DNA from: Pedobacter sp. KBW06
Lineage (GTDB): Bacteria; Bacteroidota; Bacteroidia; Sphingobacteriales; Sphingobacteriaceae
NCBI RefSeq assembly: GCF_003852525.1
Contig: NZ_QAJL01000001.1
Span: 2,121,268-2,185,267 of the forward strand
Direction: 5' to 3'
Length of the DNA: 64,000 nucleotides
Position numbers and translations under genes: made by a program. The notes beneath the pieces are model-generated. The model did not search any database and had not been told where the DNA came from. It was given only the letters and a program-made list of their open reading frames with translations. The number at the start of each line of letters is the position of its first letter. Within the stretch, counting starts at the first letter, position 1. Positions 8,161 to 16,350 of this stretch are shown in pieces.

Positions 8161-9225
8161 TTAATTTCGGCCGATATTTAAAGTATCCCTGAGCAGAACG
8201 TCTCTTAAACGGTAATTTTTATCCGCTGTTTTTCGGATCGCAAAAGTAAGCAGGCCATTCCACAGCATACAGATAAAAAACTGCAGCATGATCAGGGTAA
8301 AATTGCCGAGATGCTGCAGCAAAAGCGTCATTCCTACCATACTGATGTTAAAAACAAGCAAACGAAAAACCACCGTCCCATCTGTATAGCCCAATTGTTT
8401 CAGGCGGTGGTGGACGTGATTTCTATCCCCGGAGAATGGGGATTTGTGCTGCAGGAGCCGAATTAAAAATACCCTCAGACAATCAAATACAGGAACGATC
8501 AACACTGCCAAAGCAAGGGCTATGGCCGAGTCTGAAGTTAGGAAACTGAGCCCGCCTCTATCTTCGAGGGAAACAAACCTCAGCGCCATTACCCCGGAAA
8601 TCAGTCCAGTCAGCATCGCCATGGCATCTCCCATGAATATTTTTGCCGGAGCATAATTAAACAGGAGAAAGCCGGCAAGTGATCCCGACAGGATCACTGC
8701 AATCCCCCCGTAACTGTGATCCTGCCCGAGACCGAGGAGAATGCCAAAGAAAAGGTTAACAAAAAGCCCCAAAGTTCCTGCCAGTCCATCCAGCCCATCG
8801 ATCAGGTTAAAGGCATTGCTCAGCAGCACAAACAGAAAAACCATTAGCAAACCAATCCAGCCGGGTTCCTCCTGCCAACCTGCAAAGACCAGAATCATGG
8901 CCGATACCGATTGCACAAAAATCTTTAAAACCGGACCTGTTCCGCAAACATCGTCGTTCAGCCCCAGGATAAACAAAAGTATAAATGAGGACAGTACGAA
9001 GAGCAGATTTATATCTGCCCTCAAATCGATGAACAGTAAAATACCGGCCATTAACCCGGCAAATATGGCAAGCCCACCGAGCCTCGAAATGTTCCTGCCG
9101 TGATTTTTGCGCCTTCCGTCTGCCTCATCATATACTCCTAAAAGAAAGGAGAAGCGAACGACTACCGGAATCAACAATGCAACCAGCAAGAAACTAAAGG
9201 CAAACAAAACAATCCCTTTCATCAT
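8161..9225 (-). CDS. MraY/WecA-family undecaprenyl-phosphate sugar-1-phosphate transferase
   Basis: Polytopic membrane enzyme expected to load a HexNAc-1-phosphate onto undecaprenyl phosphate, the first step of a lipid-linked glycan. The 354 residues have about ten hydrophobic segments. The family's motifs are present: GLNDDVCG (aspartate pair), SNAFNLIDGLDGLAG, FMGDAMAMLTG and the cytoplasmic DRNHVHHRLKQLGYTD loop typical of WecA/TagO rather than MraY. The glycosyltransferase gene 6 bp upstream on the same strand is probably in the same operon, which suggests synthesis of a surface polysaccharide or glycan. The exact sugar cannot be told from sequence. Confidence 0.88.
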   Translation of the reverse strand: MMKGIVLFAFSFLLVALLIPVVVRFSFLLGVYDEADGRRKNHGRNISRLGGLAIFAGLMAGILLFIDLRADINLLFVLSSFILLFILGLNDDVCGTGPVLKIFVQSVSAMILVFAGWQEEPGWIGLLMVFLFVLLSNAFNLIDGLDGLAGTLGLFVNLFFGILLGLGQDHSYGGIAVILSGSLAGFLLFNYAPAKIFMGDAMAMLTGLISGVMALRFVSLEDRGGLSFLTSDSAIALALAVLIVPVFDCLRVFLIRLLQHKSPFSGDRNHVHHRLKQLGYTDGTVVFRLLVFNISMVGMTLLLQHLGNFTLIMLQFFICMLWNGLLTFAIRKTADKNYRLRDVLLRDTLNIGRN

Positions 9226-9231
9226 AAACGT

Positions 9232-9975
9232 CTAAAAAAACTGTCTTATTTTCCTTAGCTTTTTTAACAGCAGTACTAAAGAAGGATAGGGGATTTCATG
9301 AGCGATCAATGCCTTATAATCAGAAACTGCAGCCCTGCTCCGTTTCCTGAGAGAACCATTGCTTACACCACCCAACCTCATATTTACCAGCACCCTGTCT
9401 AAAAAAACCGCATCGATCCTGTTGCGATAGAAATACCTCAGGATCAATTCATAATCCGCAGAGGTTCCGAAATTCAGCAGGTAGCCACCCCGGGAAAGAA
9501 ACAGTTCTTTTTTTAAGAATAAGGTAGGGTGAGCAGGCATCCAGCCATACTGCAGGTCCTTCCTGCTGTAGACTTTAGAAAACCATTTCCGATGCGCCTC
9601 AGCAGGAAAATGCCGTTTTATAAAATTCAAATTGCCATATACGGCTTCACATTCATTCCGCTGAAAGCATTCGGCTACTGCGCTGAGCACTCTCCGGTCG
9701 GCAAAACAATCGTCTGCATGCAATATCCCCAGCACTTCACCTGTAGCGACCGCAATCCCCTTATTTAATGCATCATATAAACCCCGGTCTTTTTCCGAAC
9801 AGAAATAAGAAATCTGCTTCAGGTACCTGTTGATGACCTCAATGGTGCCATCTGTTGAGCCTCCATCGATTACGATGTATTCTACAGTCAAATGATCCTG
9901 GCCAACCACAGACAAAATGCAATCCTCAATAAATTCCACACTATTAAAAACAACTGTAACGACACTTATTTTCAT
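9232..9975 (-). CDS. Family 2 glycosyltransferase
   Basis: Inverting GT-A glycosyltransferase that probably adds a sugar to a lipid-linked or surface glycan. The 247 residues begin with MKISVVTVVFN, the usual GT2 opening; I chose ATG at 9975 over an in-frame ATG three codons earlier for that reason. Nucleotide-sugar binding motifs IDGGSTDGT and LHADDCF (the DxD-like site) are present, then YGWMPAHPTLFLKKELF. There is no membrane helix. It precedes the WecA-like gene by 6 bp, so they likely act in one pathway. Confidence 0.88.
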   Translation of the reverse strand: MKISVVTVVFNSVEFIEDCILSVVGQDHLTVEYIVIDGGSTDGTIEVINRYLKQISYFCSEKDRGLYDALNKGIAVATGEVLGILHADDCFADRRVLSAVAECFQRNECEAVYGNLNFIKRHFPAEAHRKWFSKVYSRKDLQYGWMPAHPTLFLKKELFLSRGGYLLNFGTSADYELILRYFYRNRIDAVFLDRVLVNMRLGGVSNGSLRKRSRAAVSDYKALIAHEIPYPSLVLLLKKLRKIRQFF

Positions 9976-10121
9976 AATTAACACATTTGATTGACATCAA
10001 ATATATTAAAAATACTTAATAGTTAATTAAAATGCTATCGTAAAAATAAAAAAGCCCATACTTTCTCTATCAAATCAGGGGCATTCGCACTAAAGTCCCT
10101 GCAAGACAAGTTCAGGCGCAT

Positions 10122-10162
10122 AAAAAAAACGGCTTAAAGGATTTCCTTCAAGCCGTTTTTTT
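10122..10162 (-). terminator. Terminator of the glycine betaine transport operon (works in both directions)
   Basis: Stem AAAAAAACGGCTT (10123-10135) pairs with AAGCCGTTTTTTT (10150-10162), and the stem continues inward after one mismatch. T runs on both sides let it work in either direction. It lies 15 bp after the stop of the binding-protein gene. Confidence 0.9.
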
Positions 10163-10176
10163 AATACAGATAAAGC

Positions 10177-11040
10177 TTAGTTTGTTTCTGTCTTCAGGAA
10201 AGACCTCATTTGCGCTTCAAGTTCCGCATGTTCAGTCAGCCATTTCTCCACTGCCACCTTCTCATTGTCATTGCTTTCCATCGCCGCCATTAAGGAACCC
10301 AGCTCCTGATCATCCAGCTGAAAATTTCTAAAGAAAGTTGTCACCTGTGGGTTTGCCAGCACAAAATTCTTGTTCGCCACGGTCTGTATGGATTCCACAG
10401 CTCCAAACACTCCTTTAGGATCGTTCAGGAACTTCAGTTTATAATTGCTGAAAATATAATGGGGAGACCAGCCTGTAATGACTACAGGTTGCTTTGCATC
10501 TATACTTTTTTTCAGAATGGCCAGCATTGCTGCTTCACTGGCAGATTGCAATTCGAGTTTCAAACCATAATCTTTAACCGCAGCTTCTGCTTTATTCATA
10601 ATTCCGGCTCCGGCATCAATGCCCACAATTTTGCCGTCAAACATCGCTGCATTGGCGTTCAGTTCTTCAATGCTATTGATCTTTACATAGTCGGGCACCA
10701 CCAAACCGATCCTTGCATTTTTAAAATTGGTGCCCAGCATTTCCAGCTTAGCCCCAAATTTATCGATATATTCTTTATGCGTTACCGGCATCCAGGTATC
10801 CAGAAATACATCCGCATCCCCTCCTGCTACTGCTGCAAATACCGGTGCCACATCTGCATTTTTCAAATCCACGGTATAACCTTCTCTTTCCAGCAGGACT
10901 TTAGACAAATGAGTCATCGCAACCCCTTCTGCCCAGTTCACATAAGCTATCGTTACCTTTTTATCATTTGTTGTATTTCCGCAGGAGTAAACCATTCCGA
11001 TGGTTAATGCAATTAATATTCCGCTGATGAATCTTTTCAT
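10177..11040 (-). CDS. Glycine betaine/proline-type ABC transporter substrate-binding lipoprotein
   Basis: Periplasmic-face binding component of a compatible-solute importer (OpuAC/ProX family). I place the start at 11040 (MKRFISGIL), seven codons inside the longest frame, because it opens a lipoprotein signal ending in MVYSCG. The mature part has the family's features: VTIAYVNWAEGVAMTHLSKVLLEREGY, the GGDADVFLDTWMP segment, GAGIMNKAE and VVITGWSPHYIF. The aromatic residues W of NWAEG, W of DTWMP and W of GWSPH are candidates for the cation-pi cage that binds quaternary amines. Last gene of the operon, followed by a strong terminator. Confidence 0.92.
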   Translation of the reverse strand: MKRFISGILIALTIGMVYSCGNTTNDKKVTIAYVNWAEGVAMTHLSKVLLEREGYTVDLKNADVAPVFAAVAGGDADVFLDTWMPVTHKEYIDKFGAKLEMLGTNFKNARIGLVVPDYVKINSIEELNANAAMFDGKIVGIDAGAGIMNKAEAAVKDYGLKLELQSASEAAMLAILKKSIDAKQPVVITGWSPHYIFSNYKLKFLNDPKGVFGAVESIQTVANKNFVLANPQVTTFFRNFQLDDQELGSLMAAMESNDNEKVAVEKWLTEHAELEAQMRSFLKTETN

Positions 11041-11107
11041 AGTATGTTTTTTTCTGTTCACTGATCAATTTATACGCTGATCAACATATGCGTTTATCTT
11101 TTTCTTC

Positions 11108-11935
11108 TTATGCGTTTATCTTTTTCTTTGGTCCGAACGACTGTGTAATGCGGTCAAGAATCACTGCGAGGATGACCACTGCAATTCCGCCTTCAAAGCC
11201 TAACCCGATTTTCAACTGCGTAATTCCTTTAAGCACAACTTCACCTAATCCACCTGCTGCAATCATTGCAGAGATCACGACCATAGAAAGCGCCATCATA
11301 ATTGTTTGGTTTACCCCTGCCAGGATCGTCGGCAATGCCAATGGCAATTCTACTTTAAAAAGTAACTGACGTGGTGTTGCTCCGAAAGAGCGTGTTGCTT
11401 CTACAATGTCCTTTGGTACCTGACTGATTCCAAGCGTCGTTAAGCGTACCGCAGGGGGCATGGCAAAGATCACCGTAGCAAATGCTCCGGGAACCTTCCC
11501 AAGTCCAAAAAACAAGACTGCAGGGATCAGGTAGACAAAAGCAGGCATTGTTTGCATTAAATCCAGCACCGGCCTGATCAGCTTCCCCGCCAAAGGCGTT
11601 TTTGCGGCCCAGATTCCCAAAGGAATGCCCATCAATAAGGCGATGAAAGCCGCAGATAAGATCAATGCCAATGTTGCCATAGTTTGCGCCCAATAGCCCA
11701 TTCCCCAAATCAGGCCCAGGCCCAGAATGGCAAATATCATCAGTCCCCAGCCCGTCCTTTTCCAGGCCAGAAAAGCAATTAATGCAATGATAACATAGAA
11801 TGGAGGGAACATCAGGATCCACTCTACGGAGTTCACAATAGACTCCACCACCACTTTGATCACATGAAATAATGTGGCAAAATGAAGGGTAAGCCAGTTT
11901 ATAAATTGTTCTATATAAGTTCCTATATGTATCAT
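11108..11935 (-). CDS. Glycine betaine/proline-type ABC transporter permease
   Basis: Inner-membrane channel subunit (OpuAB/ProW family) of the importer. Starting at ATG 11935 it gives 275 residues; the longer open frame upstream runs into the ATPase gene and is unlikely. There are about six membrane helices. The EAA loop that contacts the ATPase reads VEATRSFGATPRQLLFKVELPLALPTILAGVNQ, and MQTMPAFVYLIPAVLFFGLG is typical of ProW. The start lies one base past the ATPase stop, so the two are translationally linked. Confidence 0.94.
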   Translation of the reverse strand: MIHIGTYIEQFINWLTLHFATLFHVIKVVVESIVNSVEWILMFPPFYVIIALIAFLAWKRTGWGLMIFAILGLGLIWGMGYWAQTMATLALILSAAFIALLMGIPLGIWAAKTPLAGKLIRPVLDLMQTMPAFVYLIPAVLFFGLGKVPGAFATVIFAMPPAVRLTTLGISQVPKDIVEATRSFGATPRQLLFKVELPLALPTILAGVNQTIMMALSMVVISAMIAAGGLGEVVLKGITQLKIGLGFEGGIAVVILAVILDRITQSFGPKKKINA

Positions 11936-11936
11936 A

Positions 11937-13175
11937 CTATATGATTTCTTTTTGAAGGTTATCAATTGTGTTTCCTGTAACATTTTCCCAGTTTGCGCCG
12001 GTTGTTTCGATTAGTAAAGAAGTTTGGGCAACAATACCGATCAGTTTATTTGTCTCGATATCTACAATCGGAACCGCTCTTCCATTTTCTGCAATGAAAG
12101 GCAGCATCTGCTCTACGGTAGTTTCCGGATAAGCGACAGGGATATCTTTAATGATTGCTTTTTCGATCGTATGTTCACCTTTTGCTTTCAGCTCCAGAAT
12201 GTCTTTCAGGTAAACAAAACCAAGAAAATGCTTATCTACAGAAACGGCAGGCAGTGAGGTCAGTCCGGAAGAACGCATTTTGCGCAGGCTTCCTTCTACC
12301 CCATCTTTTCTCAAAATCGCCACTGTTGGTTTTTCAAACATCAGGCTGGCTGCTGTAATGATCGACTTACGGTCTACTTTTTCCACAAATGAGGATACAT
12401 AATCCGTTGCCGGGTTTGTCAATATATCTTCAGGGGTTCCTATTTGTATTACTTCTCCATCTTTCATGATTGCAATGCGATCTCCCAGGCGAATGGCCTC
12501 ATCGAGATCATGTGTAATAAAAACAATAGTCCGGTGCATTTTCTCCTGCAATTCAATCAGCTCATCCTGCATTTGTGTCCGGATCAGGGGATCTAATGCA
12601 GAAAAGGCCTCATCCATCAATAAAATCTCAGGATCGTTGGCCAAAGCCCTGGCCAGTCCCACGCGCTGTTGCATCCCTCCTGAAAGTTCGCCCGTATGTT
12701 GGTTTTCATAGCCATTCAGGCTTACCAGATCGATCACTGTTTTTGCTTTTTCCTCACGTTCTTTTTGCGGGATATCCTGCAACTCCAGTCCGAAAGCAAC
12801 ATTTTCAAGAACGGTACGGTGCGGCAGCAGTCCGAAATTCTGGAAAACCATGGCCATTTCTTTACGGCGAACGGCTTGCAATTCTTTTTCTCCCAGGCTG
12901 GTAATGTCACGCTGGTTTAAAATCACCTTTCCTGAAGTTGGCTCGATTAAACGGTTCAGGCAGCGTAATAAACTTGATTTACCACTTCCCGACAATCCCA
13001 TGATGACAAAGAATTCACCCTGCTCAATGTTAAAACTGGCATTCTTTACCGCTACGGTACAACCTGTTTCTTTAAGAATCTCCGCCTTGGTTTTCCCTTG
13101 CTTCAATAATGAAAGTGCCTCCTCTTTTTCTTTTCCGAATATGAGTGTGAGGTCTTCTATCTTAAGTTTAGACAT
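11937..13175 (-). CDS. Glycine betaine/proline-type ABC transporter ATPase with CBS domains
   Basis: Energising subunit (OpuAA/ProV family). The 412 residues contain Walker A GLSGSGKSS (60-68), Q-loop VFQNFGLLPH, signature LSGGMQQRVG, Walker B ILLMDEAFSALD and the switch FITHDLDEA. The C-terminal third (about 285-400) holds two CBS repeats (SLRKMRSSGLTSLPAV and PFIAENGRAVPIVD). In characterised OpuA systems CBS repeats sense ionic strength, so this importer is likely osmoregulated at the protein level; that is family knowledge, not seen here. It lies 18 bp after the porin-like gene. Confidence 0.95.
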   Translation of the reverse strand: MSKLKIEDLTLIFGKEKEEALSLLKQGKTKAEILKETGCTVAVKNASFNIEQGEFFVIMGLSGSGKSSLLRCLNRLIEPTSGKVILNQRDITSLGEKELQAVRRKEMAMVFQNFGLLPHRTVLENVAFGLELQDIPQKEREEKAKTVIDLVSLNGYENQHTGELSGGMQQRVGLARALANDPEILLMDEAFSALDPLIRTQMQDELIELQEKMHRTIVFITHDLDEAIRLGDRIAIMKDGEVIQIGTPEDILTNPATDYVSSFVEKVDRKSIITAASLMFEKPTVAILRKDGVEGSLRKMRSSGLTSLPAVSVDKHFLGFVYLKDILELKAKGEHTIEKAIIKDIPVAYPETTVEQMLPFIAENGRAVPIVDIETNKLIGIVAQTSLLIETTGANWENVTGNTIDNLQKEII

Positions 13176-13193
13176 GTCTTTATGTGTTATATG

Positions 13194-14369
13194 TTAGAAA
13201 TAATAGCCGATATTGATGTTAAACCGGCTGTGCCATTTTGATTCCGGATTCCCTGAAGACAAGCCATTTTGCCATTCCGGGCCCAGCCAAGGTTGGTTCT
13301 TTCCTGCCGCCCAGTCTACATAAGTGACCAGGTTCCCGGCGCTGATCATCCCTCCCAATACGTTCATTTGGGAATCTGTATATCCGGCCTGTGGCTTATT
13401 CATGTAGGAATAATTTTCATAAAAGGTAACCGCCGTTACCGGTCCCAGCTTTAGGGGTACCGTGTAGGCAAAAGATGCCGTATGCAAATAGGCTTTAGTG
13501 GCGATATCATAAGCCGAACCATAAGCAGCAAGGCTGAGTACCTCTTTATATTGTGCGGAATCGGCCAAATGATACTGGTAATACATCGACTGAAGTTTCA
13601 CATTCAGTTTCCCAAAGCTCAGGTCTGTATGTATTGCTGCAGCCCATCTTGAGCCCATTTGACCGGTAGGAATGTTATAGACTCCTCCAAGCATCCCGGA
13701 GATGCCAATTCGTTTATTGTCCGACAACAGGTATTCTGTTTTCAGGTTTCCCTGATTTACTTCTTTATTTCTGCCGGCCACATCATAGGAATATCTCGAA
13801 GGATCAATTTCCGTCTGATCGCCAAAATTCAGCTCCATCGCATTCTTGAAGAAGGCAAGATCATAAGACCAGCGTTTGTTGTGTTGGTGAAACCTGATTC
13901 CCATAGAAGCTTTATCTTCAAAGCCTAGGTAATAAGGCAGGTTAAAAAACCAGTTGTGAGAGTTATAAGTGGTGTTACCGAAAGGATTCTGCACCAGTCC
14001 GACAGCAAGATTGGTACTGTCGTTGAAATGATAGGTCAGGTAACCATCTTTTAAAAAGCTTCCTCCGAAGGATTTGGCATAAAACCGGTATTCGGCATGA
14101 AAATCCAGTTTTTTATAGGAGGCATCTGCATTGACCCGGAACATATCGAGCCCGAAATCTCCACCTCTTTTGACTTGTTCTTTCTTCCAGGAAGAAAGGT
14201 TATAATTGAACCGCAATGCGCCTCCGATCCTGAGGCTGGGCTGAGCTGACCGTATGCGTGACGATGTCGTGTCGGCTTTTGTTCTTATTGTATCCTGGGC
14301 TAAAGTTGTGGCTAATGGGACAACTATAAATAGCACTAAACAGCCTATAAGCTGTGTGAATTTTACCAT
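13194..14369 (-). CDS. Outer-membrane porin-like beta-barrel protein, first gene of the betaine transport operon
   Basis: Predicted outer-membrane beta-barrel of 391 residues. It has a signal peptide (about 1-24, ending TTLAQ), then alternating amphipathic strands rich in Tyr, Phe and Gly (for example LRIGGALRFNYNLSSW, FHAEYRFYAKSFGG, LAVGLVQNPFGNTTY). The end FNINIGYYF carries the C-terminal aromatic residue that outer-membrane barrels use for insertion. I recognise the porin style, not a named family. It is the first gene of the transporter operon and lies next to its promoter, so it probably admits the transported solute through the outer membrane. An alternative is a phosphate-selective or general porin that is merely coexpressed. 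Confidence 0.75.
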   Translation of the reverse strand: MVKFTQLIGCLVLFIVVPLATTLAQDTIRTKADTTSSRIRSAQPSLRIGGALRFNYNLSSWKKEQVKRGGDFGLDMFRVNADASYKKLDFHAEYRFYAKSFGGSFLKDGYLTYHFNDSTNLAVGLVQNPFGNTTYNSHNWFFNLPYYLGFEDKASMGIRFHQHNKRWSYDLAFFKNAMELNFGDQTEIDPSRYSYDVAGRNKEVNQGNLKTEYLLSDNKRIGISGMLGGVYNIPTGQMGSRWAAAIHTDLSFGKLNVKLQSMYYQYHLADSAQYKEVLSLAAYGSAYDIATKAYLHTASFAYTVPLKLGPVTAVTFYENYSYMNKPQAGYTDSQMNVLGGMISAGNLVTYVDWAAGKNQPWLGPEWQNGLSSGNPESKWHSRFNINIGYYF

Positions 14370-14550
14370 AATAAAGTTTAATACAGGCCCGCTTTATTGC
14401 TGCTTGTAAAAAAATGCTTTAAATAAAACATTATAATGAATTTCAGGGCGTCATACCCTTAGGCATTTAAACAGATATTGTGCTGTTTCCTTTTAAGAAA
14501 ATAACGCGCAGATGGCGTAACGACAGCGAAGGTTTAAATTAAAAACACCG

Positions 14551-14581
14551 CAAAGGTAAGAAAAAATAAGCAATAAATCAA
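14551..14581 (-). promoter_or_regulatory. Promoter of the porin-betaine transporter operon
   Basis: Minus strand: TTG at 14579-14581, a 20-bp spacer, and TACCTTTG at 14551-14558. This is a full match to the Bacteroidota TTG/TAnnTTTG pattern. Transcription should begin near 14544, leaving an untranslated leader of about 175 nt. The leader holds only a short AGGG/CCCT hairpin and no riboswitch that I recognise. Confidence 0.7.
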
Positions 14582-14633
14582 GTTTAGCTCAGAAATGGCG
14601 CTTCAGACGTCCTCTTCTTAACAGATAAAATGC

Positions 14634-14641
14634 TACTTTTG
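14634..14641 (+). promoter_or_regulatory. -7 promoter box for the HD-domain gene
   Basis: TACTTTTG matches TAnnTTTG. Transcription from it would start near 14648, inside the longest open frame. This excludes the ATG at 14630 and supports translation from 14669. Confidence 0.6.
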
Positions 14642-14668
14642 CAATGCTTAAACATCAAATGTAATCAC

Positions 14669-15262
14669 ATGAATTTAGAGCACCTGTCCAGGCAACTGGC
14701 CTTCATCCACGAAATCGACAAACTCAAGTACATCCAGCGAAAAACCCGTCTATTTAACAGTGAGCGGAATGAAAACGATGCAGAACACAGCTGGCATCTC
14801 GCCATGATGGCCATGGTTCTGGCCGAACATGCCAATGAAAAAGTAGACGTTCAAAAAGTAGTAAAAATGCTGCTGATCCATGACATCGTAGAAATCGATT
14901 CAGGAGATATTTTTTTATACGATACGACCGCAAATCATACCAATACAGAGGAAGAAAGGAAAGCGGCAGAAAGAATTTTCGGCCTTTTGCCAACGCAACA
15001 GAAAGAAGAATTTATTTCCATCTGGGAAGAATTTGAAGAAGGGCAGACTGCGGAAGCCAAGTTTGCAAAATCACTGGACAGGTTAGAACCGGTTTTACAA
15101 AATGTCTCCAACCAGGGAGGAACCTGGATGGAGTTTGATGTAAAATACGATACTGTGTTGAAGAAAACCAATGCGATGCAGCATGGGTCCCAAACGCTTT
15201 GGGAGCATACACAAATGCTTTTCGAGGAAAGTATTGAAAAAGGGATATTAAAGAAAAATTAG
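14669..15262 (+). CDS. HD-domain phosphohydrolase (YfbR/HDDC2-like)
   Basis: Predicted metal-dependent phosphohydrolase; relatives such as YfbR remove phosphate from deoxynucleoside monophosphates. The 197 residues show the HD signature: H40 in NDAEHSWH, the HD pair H71-D72 in LLIHDIVEIDSGD, and a downstream D in AKSLDRLEPVLQN. I start at ATG 14669 (MNLEHLSRQL), 13 codons inside the longest frame, because a -7 box lies at 14634-14641. The substrate is inferred from the family only. A perfect 10-bp stem at 15276-15314 follows the stop. Confidence 0.85.
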   Translation: MNLEHLSRQLAFIHEIDKLKYIQRKTRLFNSERNENDAEHSWHLAMMAMVLAEHANEKVDVQKVVKMLLIHDIVEIDSGDIFLYDTTANHTNTEEERKAAERIFGLLPTQQKEEFISIWEEFEEGQTAEAKFAKSLDRLEPVLQNVSNQGGTWMEFDVKYDTVLKKTNAMQHGSQTLWEHTQMLFEESIEKGILKKN

Positions 15263-15275
15263 TCCGAAAAGTAGA

Positions 15276-15314
15276 GAATGGCTTCAGTTATTAAAGCGAT
15301 AGCAGAAGCCATTC
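15276..15314 (+). terminator. Stem-loop after the HD-domain gene (weak terminator)
   Basis: GAATGGCTTC (15276-15285) pairs perfectly with GAAGCCATTC (15305-15314) across a 19-nt loop, 14 bp after the stop. There is no T run after it on the plus strand, so termination strength is doubtful. Confidence 0.45.
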
Positions 15315-15373
15315 CAAAAAACTATGCCTTATCGAACTCCTTTAAAAGTTCCAATTCTAGTTTTCATACTCAA

Positions 15374-15645
15374 TTACCTACTCGTTACTTCTTTATACGG
15401 GGGTCTTACCTGATCTATAAACATCTCTTCAACTGCTCCAAATTTTATAAAGTTTTCTCTGGCTGTTCTTAAAGAAACTAAATTGGGCCCTCCACTATCA
15501 TCGATGTTTTCTTCCTGAAATCATTTTTTAAGAGAAAATCCACAAATTCTTTTTCTATTGTTATTGGATAATGGTATAAAGACCAGCTCCCCCGCCACAC
15601 CTTACCATTCCAATGCCCTTTATATTCGCCAAAATATATTAATTT
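15374..15645 (-). pseudogene. Frameshifted, 5'-truncated remnant of an unknown gene
   Basis: On the minus strand a protein-like frame (KLIYFGEYKGHWNG..., ...ITIEKEFVDFLLKNDFRKK) runs from about 15645 to a stop at 15478. If one base is added at the GAGGGCCC run near 15485, the frame continues as EGPNLVSLRTARENF and VEEMFIDQVRPPYKEVTSR to a stop at 15374. The upstream end runs into the antisense of the MazG-like gene and its promoter, so the original start is gone. I do not recognise the family. A sequencing error at the G/C run could fake the frameshift but would not restore the missing 5' end. Confidence 0.5.
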
Positions 15646-15647
15646 TG
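15640..15647 (+). promoter_or_regulatory. -7 promoter box for the MazG-like gene
   Basis: TAATTTTG matches TAnnTTTG and abuts the ATG at 15648. Transcription would begin near 15653, so that ATG cannot be the start and the next one at 15684 is preferred, with a leader of about 30 nt. Confidence 0.6.
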
Positions 15648-15683
15648 ATGGAAACACAGCGTAAAATATTAAATCAACAACAC

Positions 15684-16151
15684 ATGCAAGAGACAAATTC
15701 ACTAAATCAGGTAGCAGAATTTCATAAAACATTTAAACATCCGATTCAAGAAACACCAGGTATTCCTGCAAGGGAAAGGTGTAACCTGAGGGTTTCTCTT
15801 CTTGCTGAAGAACTGAACGAACTAAAACAGGCGGTAGAAGAAAACAACCTGGTAGAAATAGCAGATGCTTTATGTGACCTTCAATATGTGTTGTCAGGAG
15901 CAATTTTGGAATTCGGATTAGCAGACAAGTTTAAACAACTTTTTGATGAAGTTCACCGTTCAAATATGAGCAAAGCCTGTAAATCTGAAGAAGAGGCGAA
16001 TGAGACCATTCAGCATTACAGAACCAACCATCAATGTAACGCTTACCATAAAGAAGAAGATTCTTTATTTCTGGTATACAGATCAAATGACGATAAGACC
16101 TTAAAATCTATCAATTATTCTCCTGCAGATCTGAAAAGTATCATTTACTAA
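15684..16151 (+). CDS. MazG-like nucleotide pyrophosphohydrolase
   Basis: All-alpha NTP pyrophosphatase superfamily protein (MazG/HisE-like, phosphoribosyl-ATP diphosphatase fold), which removes pyrophosphate from a nucleotide. The 155 residues contain the metal-binding pattern: EELNEL at about 41-46 and EIADALCDLQYVL at about 57-69, giving the ExxE...D...D arrangement. The C-terminal part (KACKSEEEANETIQHY) is usual for the single-domain members. Start chosen at 15684 because the -7 box at 15640-15647 rules out the earlier ATGs. A strong terminator follows. Confidence 0.82.
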   Translation: MQETNSLNQVAEFHKTFKHPIQETPGIPARERCNLRVSLLAEELNELKQAVEENNLVEIADALCDLQYVLSGAILEFGLADKFKQLFDEVHRSNMSKACKSEEEANETIQHYRTNHQCNAYHKEEDSLFLVYRSNDDKTLKSINYSPADLKSIIY

Positions 16152-16182
16152 GGATTTCAAAAAATTCTTTATCACATTATAG

Positions 16183-16217
16183 ACAGGAACCTAATTAAAC
16201 AGGTTCCTGTTTTTTTA
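16183..16217 (+). terminator. Intrinsic terminator after the MazG-like gene
   Basis: ACAGGAACCT (16183-16192) pairs perfectly with AGGTTCCTGT (16201-16210) over an 8-nt loop, and seven or more T follow. It lies 31 bp after the stop. Confidence 0.93.
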
Positions 16218-16350
16218 TTCCTTTTACCATTCCAGGCGAATAATCACCCGGGCCCTGCAAATATCCTTTGATTCCCGGCGAACTTCAGGCCCCTGACACC
16301 GGTTTAATAATAAATGGTAATTTAACCCCCGAAACCAAAATCCAGACCAG

